Below, in pieces: positions 44,325 through 64,000 of a stretch of 64,000 nt of DNA. Source of the stretch: Ectocarpus siliculosus. Taxonomy: Eukaryota; Sar; Phaeophyceae; Ectocarpales; Ectocarpaceae. Within the stretch, counting starts at the first letter, position 1. Each line of letters starts with the position of its first letter. A model generated the notes under the pieces. The model was not told the origin of the DNA and did no database searches. It saw only the letters and a program-made list of their open reading frames with translations. A program made the position numbers and the translations under genes. The stretch is from the NCBI GenBank assembly GCA_000310025.1, contig FN649753.1:213236-277235 (forward strand), given 5' to 3'.

Positions 44325-45413
44325 CAAGGGGGGGACAAAGTAGCAGGCTAGAATCGTGGGAATAGTAGGTCTGGTAGGATAGAGCTGGAGGCTGGGTTTG
44401 AGGAGGGGGTAGGGGTTATGGCGGCAGGCGGTGAGAGCGGTAGAATACAACCGCCGTGTAGAGTTCGGGTGAAATATTGTTATCTTTAGTTTTTTTCGTG
44501 TCGATCGTGTGTTTGAGCGTTCAAAGGTTTTTGTTGTATTCTTTAGCTTTTTTGTACGACTGCTGTGTGGTGTAGGTGTCAGGCTGTTGGCGTGCGATTT
44601 TTAACTTCCTTTGGTTCGGTAGATACCGCGGCGTGGACTTTCGGTCTGTTTGACGAAATATGCGGTTCGACCGACACTCTGGGTGTTGTGGCGTTTTCAA
44701 GCGGCGGAATGACTTGGACGTATTGCAAAAGCTACCTGCCACTGGTCAGGCGACTGATGCCGTGCGACATCTCCTACCGCTTTACATTGTATCCTGAACT
44801 GGTGTGTGTTCGCCCGTCGTTTTTTGTGCACGATCTGCTCTGTGTGGATCAGTGTTCTCAACGCAAAACCTCGCACCCATGGCTTCTTGCTCGCATCCTC
44901 CACTCGTTGGAAACAATGTGCGCCCACTGCACGCTCGTGAAACGGCGTGGTGCCTTACACGTTGAAAGAAAAGTCTTGTGTTTGTCAGCATGGATTCTGT
45001 CTCATGTATTTTGTTCTGTCTGGGGTTGGCGAGGGTTTTCTTCGATATCCCAGCAATGAAGATTTCTGCCACCTCCTGTCGGCTCTATTGTAGTCCCTCG
45101 TTCTTTGAATGTCTTTCAGAGTGCGTGCTGACCATGCCCATCGAAACGCTGCCACCCACGAGGGGAGAAATCGAGAGAAGCCTGCGCAACACAAAAGAGA
45201 CGCGCTTAACCCCGCACATACGAGCTTCCAGAGGGTCGTCTCGAACCCCCGTGTACCTTCTTCACCGCTTGGCCACAGCAAAACGGACGGCGTATTTATT
45301 CTAGCCACCTCTGCGCGCTGGCGGTAACTCGCCAACTATTTTACTTCCCGAAACAATGGCAGACAAAACGGAGAGAAGAAGAACCCCCCCCCCCCCCCCC
45401 TCGAGCAGCTCTC
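44325..45413. other. Region between convergent capping-enzyme and PA-domain genes
   Basis: It contains both 3' UTRs and a poly-C run at 45386-45401. Open frames here (for example 44565-45059 plus) have no recognisable domain, and no exon chain was found. Confidence 0.4.
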
Positions 45414-48400
45414 TCAAAGCTTGACGCTTGTTGTATCGGCATCACCAGTCTCTCGCCTCTCAGCATCACCTCCCCCTTGCCCAGCAATCCCTTCCCCCTC
45501 CTCGCCCCAACTACACACCCTCGAGAACGCCCCCTGGATCGCGGAGACCCGATCGGGAAACCCTGCATTCCGGGTCACGAGGGTTTCGTACAGAGTCTGG
45601 CGTTCCTGAGTTTCTTTGGGCCAGACGGACGCCTCCTTCAGCCGCTCGATTTCGTCCCAGGCGGCCAACGTGACGTGCTCGGAAGGGGCGAAGCGTATGG
45701 TCGAGTCCGGGGGTAGGGTGGAGATCGCGTGGCCAGCGACATCCGTAACGAGCACGATCGGCAGGGAGATGTTCGCCCCGCGCCACCTGCGTTTCGACCA
45801 TCATCATCGTCGTATCCAATACCAGATGAAACTAGAGAAGGAATATCGGGACGGGCTCATTTTGACCTTGCTAGTGGTAAATGTGGTAAGTGTGGTTTCA
45901 GAAATACATGCTTCGTTTTTTATGTCCGAACTCGAACGTGGGATGCTTAAGCGAGAAAACGTGTCGTACACGGTATTATTGTAGGATGCAGTCTCGCACT
46001 GCCTGAAAATGTTCTACATATGATACACCACATCTCCAGTGTCACTCAGAAGTTGAGGCTTCTTCAGTTCTTCACCTTGGGGCGGCCCCCATGTGAAAGA
46101 GGGCAGTCTCGCTGTTTTTCACGATGAGCGCGCCGACTCGCTCGCCCGGGCCGGCTCCCATTGCTTCGGCCTTCTCGATGAAGCTGCACTCGCCGCGGGT
46201 GGCGACGATGGCCTTGCCGACAGCTGCGGTGGCGGCCTCCTTGGGCATCGGTGCGCATGCACCTGCAGTTGTTTTTTTCGTTGTAGTACACGCTGTGTGA
46301 GTTTCTGCTTTGCTCTGTATGACAAAACACCAGCGGTATGTTCTTCTTGGTCCTCTCGTACTAAAGAAGAATCATCTCAATACTCCGGGTTTGGACCGAA
46401 CTGTCTCACGACGTCCTGAACCCAGCTCACGTTACCGCTTTCACGGGCGTTTCTGCTTTGTTCTGTTTGACAAAACCCGGGCACTTTGCCAAGAAGTTGT
46501 CATCGTTCGTCCCGACAGGTTGTAGTTTACCTCTATAGGTCTAAAAGAGAATAGTGTGTGGTAGGTGGAACACGTTTGTTCATTTCATCGGTGTGTTTGT
46601 ACGCCGACGCATGCAGCTAGCACCGCATCACGGATTGCGACGTTGGTCCAATCAATAGGGCGGACTGGCAGCGCAGACCACATGTTGTCCAAGGTCGATC
46701 CCCAACGTCCCAACCTGACCCTCGGGGAGGTTGGGCACCAGTTACATCCTCCTTTTGGCCACCCGTGTAAAATTTGGCTTCGGTTAGTGTTCGCCTCCAA
46801 TCAGAAAGAGTACTGCTGTGGGTTCGTAGTGCTCATCGTTGTGTTTGGGGGGGGGACCTACCAATAGATTCTGTCTGCTTCGGGTAGAATTTCAAGCGAC
46901 AACATTATCGCATAACAAGTAATTCGATGCCCCCCCTGTGTCCCGGCGCCACGTACCGGAGGGGTTCAGGGGGGCACCCATCTCGAGCTCTCCCAGAGGA
47001 ACCTTCACGCCGAACCCGGCGAGCAAGTACTCGAACTTGTCTCCACCCGGCAGATGAACGAACCCGCCCTGGGAATATTGTACCAACAGCGTCCGGACGA
47101 CGAGCCACGATCGTTAATTGCGGGCGGGAGATGGCATTCATCTCACCGTAGCATGCGGGGCATTAGGGCCGCTCTGCCCCCCCCCCCCCCCCCCCCTTTT
47201 CGCCCGGCCCACCCCGGCCCCGGCCCCCCCCCCAAATGAGAACGGCCACAATGGCTCGGGCGGGCCTTACCCCGGCGTGGGACTGGTGGGTGCTGGCCCC
47301 CAAGCCCCAATTCTTGTTGGCGGTCCTGGGGCCCCGGGGGCCCTGGGAGGGGGCCCCGCTGCCCCCCATAACTTCCATTAATGGTCCGGCTTCCGGGTGG
47401 GGGAACCTCCCCCTGAAAATTTCTGCTCGGCCCGGAAAAGGACCACTGGGGGGGGGGGGGGGCCCTACCNNNNNNNNNNNNNNNNNNNNNNNNNNNNNNN
47501 NNNNNNNNNNNNNNNNNNNNNNNNNNNNNNNNNNNNNNNNNNNNNNNNNNNNNNNNNNNNNNNNNNNNNCCCCCGTTTGTTAATTGGGGGGGGGGGAGGG
47601 CTTTCTTTTCCCCTTACCATGGGGGGCTTTGGGGCCCTTTTCCCCCCCCCCCCCCCCCTCCGTTTCAGCCTGCCCTACCCGTGCCCTGCTCCCTCACCAG
47701 AGTGAGACCGTCAACAATGTCTCGGTCGGCCTTAGCCGCGGCGTGGCACTGCTGGTTGCTGCTCCCGATGCCCGACTTCTTGTTGCAGTTCATGGGCACC
47801 AGGGCGCCTTGAGTGGGGTCGCTGCTGCCGCTCATAGCTTCGATTAGTGCTCGGCCTTCGGGCTGCGGGATCATCCCGCTGAATATTTCTGCTCGTCGTG
47901 TAGAGGTACAGTTGGGGGGGGGGGGGGTCTATCACGTGCCTGCAGACAAGTGCCAGTGCCCCGTATAGTGCCGTTTCGTTCTGCTGGCACAGATTGAATC
48001 ACACGGTCGTTGTGTACCTTGAATAGTGCGGGTGTCCGGTATAGTGCTGCTCAGTGTCTGGGCACGTACCGGCAGTAAACAGGGCCACCCACTGTATACA
48101 CACGGCAGGACTGAGGGCAACAAAAATCCGCGTACTACTACTGCTGTGGTTCCTACCATGCGCGTCCCAATACGGTTCACGATGAAAGTATGGGCTCGCA
48201 GTCACCTGCTGCGCAATGAGTCCATACGCGTTTACGTAAGCTTTTCGTGAGGGCGACAAAAGAAGGAGAGGATCCAGTTTTGCACGATGCACGCAAACCA
48301 CAAGCGCACATGCTCTGCTGCCACCACACGGAGCGTACGGTGACTACCCGTTTGTTCCCGTCTCAGAGAAATGGCACCGATAATCGGGACTGCCCAGCAG

Positions 48401-49992
48401 GAGAACTCGGCCCACCGATCCCAAACGAACAAAACACGTCCTTCTTTCTTGATATCAAATCCGGTTTCGAACGCGATGCGCACCTCTAGCCTTGTCTTAC
48501 TACATTCTGAGGCTCGAAAGCTAAAAAATTTCAACCCATCCGGTAGACACCTCACACTGAGGTGGTTTTGGTCTCTCACCCAAGTCCATGCCATCCGGGC
48601 CCGGCGGGTGGAGCAGACCCTGTTCGTTGTTGACGACTAGGAGTGCGCTCGCCGAGGCCTCTTGCGCGTTCCTCGCCTTGTTGGTGTAGGTGCAGCTCCC
48701 TCTCGTCGCGATCACCACCGCCGATCCTTGGATTCAATTCGAACGGGGGCGGTGGTAAGGCCAGCGTTAACACAGAGAGAGGCTCGAGTTTTTGTCCTCT
48801 TCTCTGGCCGTTGTCTATGAGGCACTCGCTGTTTTCTCCACGGTTGGTAATATTTGCACCAGTCTCGCGATAGTTTCTGGTGCATCGCCATCGCCGAAGA
48901 TTGACCCCACTGTCAGATCGCAGATGAGCCAAAGTCGTTCGTCTTTTAATGTACTCTGTCGCCACCTGCTCAGCACATCTCTAAACTCAAGGTTTAGAGC
49001 TACGGAGCGGCTCACGTGCATCATCAACGTTTCGTAGCGGCTTGCAGCCGTCCAGTGGATCTGCCAGGACCAATCGCCGCATCCCGTCCGCCGGCGGCCC
49101 GCCGAAGTGAGACCTGATGCCGTCAGCGGTTGCATTTTCACAAGTCGAGAGCTGACATGTAGCCATCGCTACGATTCTCTAGATTTCATTGGTGGCACGT
49201 ACTTTCATCTCCAGGGTTTGACGCCTCGGGGAGAATCCGGGTCCATAGCAGTTGTGGGAGACAACAAGCAAGCGAGCGGCTGCCAGGCGCTGCTCTCTTC
49301 GAACTTTGCAAAATCCCAAAGGTCGCCAAATACCACATGCAGTGTATATTCAGGTGAGCATTTTAAGCAGCACAAAATTAACAATCGACAGAGTTAACAT
49401 GACCGCAGAGACCTTAGGTACTGGATCGGCGCCGGCCAATCGTCGATGTACAGTCGTCCCCAGGGACGCGAGTCTCGTAGCTCCTTCTGGTCGGCGGTCG
49501 TTCCATCGTCCTTGAAGTCGCGAGTCTCGAAGTTGAGGTTGGAGAGAACCTCGGGTAGGAGCTTCAGTTCCCCGCCTCCGACATCGAAGAGGTTTGGTGG
49601 TCGGTTGTATTCCTTCCCGTCGTGGATGTACTTGTGCCTCTCTTCGTCTCCAGGGTTGGGCACGATCTTCTCCTGTTTGGGCTCTCGAATCTCAACCACG
49701 TCGCGGACACGTGCTGAGGATGCGACATGCCTGCCGTAACACGGTTTGACGGTTTAATAAGACATTCCGGCACTAACCCGGTGCCCCCAGTATATGGCTG
49801 CTTACTCGAATCTTTCTCTACCGGTTTCGAAAGATATACATGTACGCGGCTACAAGATATGGCACGAGCAACGATCGCAAACCGGGTGGTGGGTGTGGCG
49901 GCGCAGCTCAAGGATCTCGCAGTTTTACGAAAGGAGAACCAGTTGACTCACCCAAGTAACAGAACGAACGCTGCGCCTACTACCCTAGCCAT
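45414..49992 (-). CDS. Secreted protein with two protease-associated (PA) domains
   Basis: Eight exons on the minus strand, all in phase, are 49992-49952, 49730-49422, 49113-49016, 48726-48580, 47888-47698, 47068-46957, 46262-46076 and 45786-45414, giving 485 aa. The N-terminus is a signal peptide (MARVVGAAFVLLLGHVASSA). The first PA domain runs over exons 3-5: FGGPPADGM, VLADPLDGCKPL, VVIATRGSCTYTNKA, ALLVVNNEQG, then MIPQPEGRALIEAM. The second runs over exons 6-8: FGVKVPLG, NPSGACAPM, AIVATRGECSFIEKAEAMGA, ALIVKNSE, then ISLPIVLVTDVAG. PA domains are protein-interaction lids found on vacuolar sorting receptors, subtilases, SPPL proteases and EDEM-type mannosidases. Here no protease, lectin or C-terminal membrane segment is visible, so it may be a free-standing secretory-pathway or lumenal protein. 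The family is not further recognised. An N gap lies in intron 5. Confidence 0.75.
46606..46780. mobile_element. Foldback/MITE family 2, truncated copy
   Basis: The reverse complement of this segment matches 30515-30690, sharing GGGTGGCCAAA, AACTGGTGCCCAACC, TCCCCGAGGGTCAGGTTGGG and CCCTATTGATTGGACCAACG. The second terminus is not found. It lies in intron 6 of the PA-domain gene. Confidence 0.7.
47160..47469. other. Error-rich duplicate of PA-gene exon 5 (probable assembly artefact)
   Basis: This segment is a poor copy of 47640-47935. It has the same order of words (GCGTGG..CTGGTGG/TTGCTGC, CAATTCTTGTTG / CGACTTCTTGTTG, CTGAAAATTTCTGCTCG / CTGAATATTTCTGCTCG) but is full of G/C substitutions and homopolymer runs, and it leads into the N gap. 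Confidence 0.75.
47470..47569. other. Assembly gap (100 N)
   Basis: N run flanked by poly-G/poly-C, with a duplicated exon on its two sides. It lies inside intron 5 of the PA-domain gene. Confidence 0.95.
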
Positions 49993-50416
49993 CCGCAGTG
50001 TGTCACTGTCCCGAGTAAAGCAGAAATTAGGCAGATGATGGCTGATGGGAGATGATGTGTCCTTGGGAGGGACTCCGCGATTCGAAACGACCCTACCCCC
50101 TTCTTCTTGTTCACGGTAACAGCCGCTGACCCCCATAGAATGAGCAAAAAGAGTGAGCAGAGGCGGCTAAATAGCCGTGACATAGTACAAAATATTCATC
50201 TACCGAACGAAAACCATGGTGCTGTCGCGTCTCGTTTTCTAAGCAAGGGAACAGCAGAGGAGGATGTACTTGGGATTCCGTACCATGTGCTTTGGGGCGC
50301 GCCTATTTACTCCGAATACCCCCATGATTTTCCAAAACCGCGGGCCCCCTCTTTCGCGTACGCGATCTCTTCCACCGCCACACACCGATTTGTTTCGCCT
50401 TGACAGCAGTGCCACC
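49993..50416. promoter_or_regulatory. Short divergent promoter region
   Basis: Only 424 bp separate the start of the minus-strand PA-domain gene (49992) from the preferred start of the plus-strand thermospermine synthase (50417), so both promoters and 5' leaders must lie here. No canonical TATA box is apparent. Confidence 0.4.
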
Positions 50417-63966
<13,550 letters not shown>

Positions 63967-64000
63967 TGTTCGCACGGCAGAGACCGATTCCTTTAGCTGG

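Noticed and set aside
44565-45059. 164-codon plus-strand frame between convergent genes
   Set aside because: Cys/Trp-rich random composition, no domain, and it overlaps the expected 3' UTRs.

Overview
This is a nuclear window from a photosynthetic stramenopile, most likely a brown alga (Ectocarpus-like). The reasons are: GC-rich coding exons split by many introns of roughly 0.1-3 kb; abundant CT/GA and CAG/CAA microsatellites; neighbouring genes that often alternate strand; and one protein with a bipartite plastid presequence (signal peptide, an F-containing junction, then a second thylakoid-type signal) typical of red-lineage secondary plastids. Species is an inference. There are three runs of N (18042-18391, 29051-29150, 47470-47569).

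I could assemble eight multi-exon genes by joining exons whose reading phases agree, plus one long single-exon gene. From left to right: mitochondrial cardiolipin synthase (minus, 939-5381, 7 exons, 389 aa); a small SS18/GIF (SSXT-domain) co-activator-like protein (plus, 6475-7945); a Pro/Ala/Gly-rich protein of unknown function (plus, 8484-10451); a mitochondrial carrier (minus, 13393-20302, 7 exons, 332 aa); the splicing factor BUD13 (plus, 22189-28467, 7 exons, 629 aa); a plastid thylakoid-lumen-targeted helical protein, possibly PsbQ-like (plus, 32702-37818); a bifunctional mRNA capping enzyme with a Cet1/TTM-type RNA triphosphatase fused to a guanylyltransferase (plus, 41122-44324); a secreted protein with two protease-associated (PA) domains (minus, 45414-49992, 8 exons, 485 aa); and an ACL5-type thermospermine synthase (plus, 50417-63966).

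The last gene carries an 8.7-kb Ty3/Gypsy chromovirus-type LTR retrotransposon (50893-59607), inserted antisense in its first intron. The LTRs are identical and there is a TCTC target duplication, so the insertion is young. Gag and pol are in the same frame and are separated only by a single UAG, which points to stop-codon readthrough.

Introns and intergenic DNA hold a family of about 210-bp terminal-inverted-repeat elements (MITEs, at least five copies), two other foldback elements, a 24-bp palindromic minisatellite, a 50-bp tandem repeat and interstitial telomere-like repeats. Three of about 40 modelled introns appear to be GC-AG introns, one of them inside the splicing-factor gene itself. 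Two of the three N gaps are flanked by degraded duplicates of the same sequence and look like failed contig joins. The genes do not form a pathway; they are housekeeping functions of mitochondrion, plastid, RNA processing and polyamine metabolism placed side by side.
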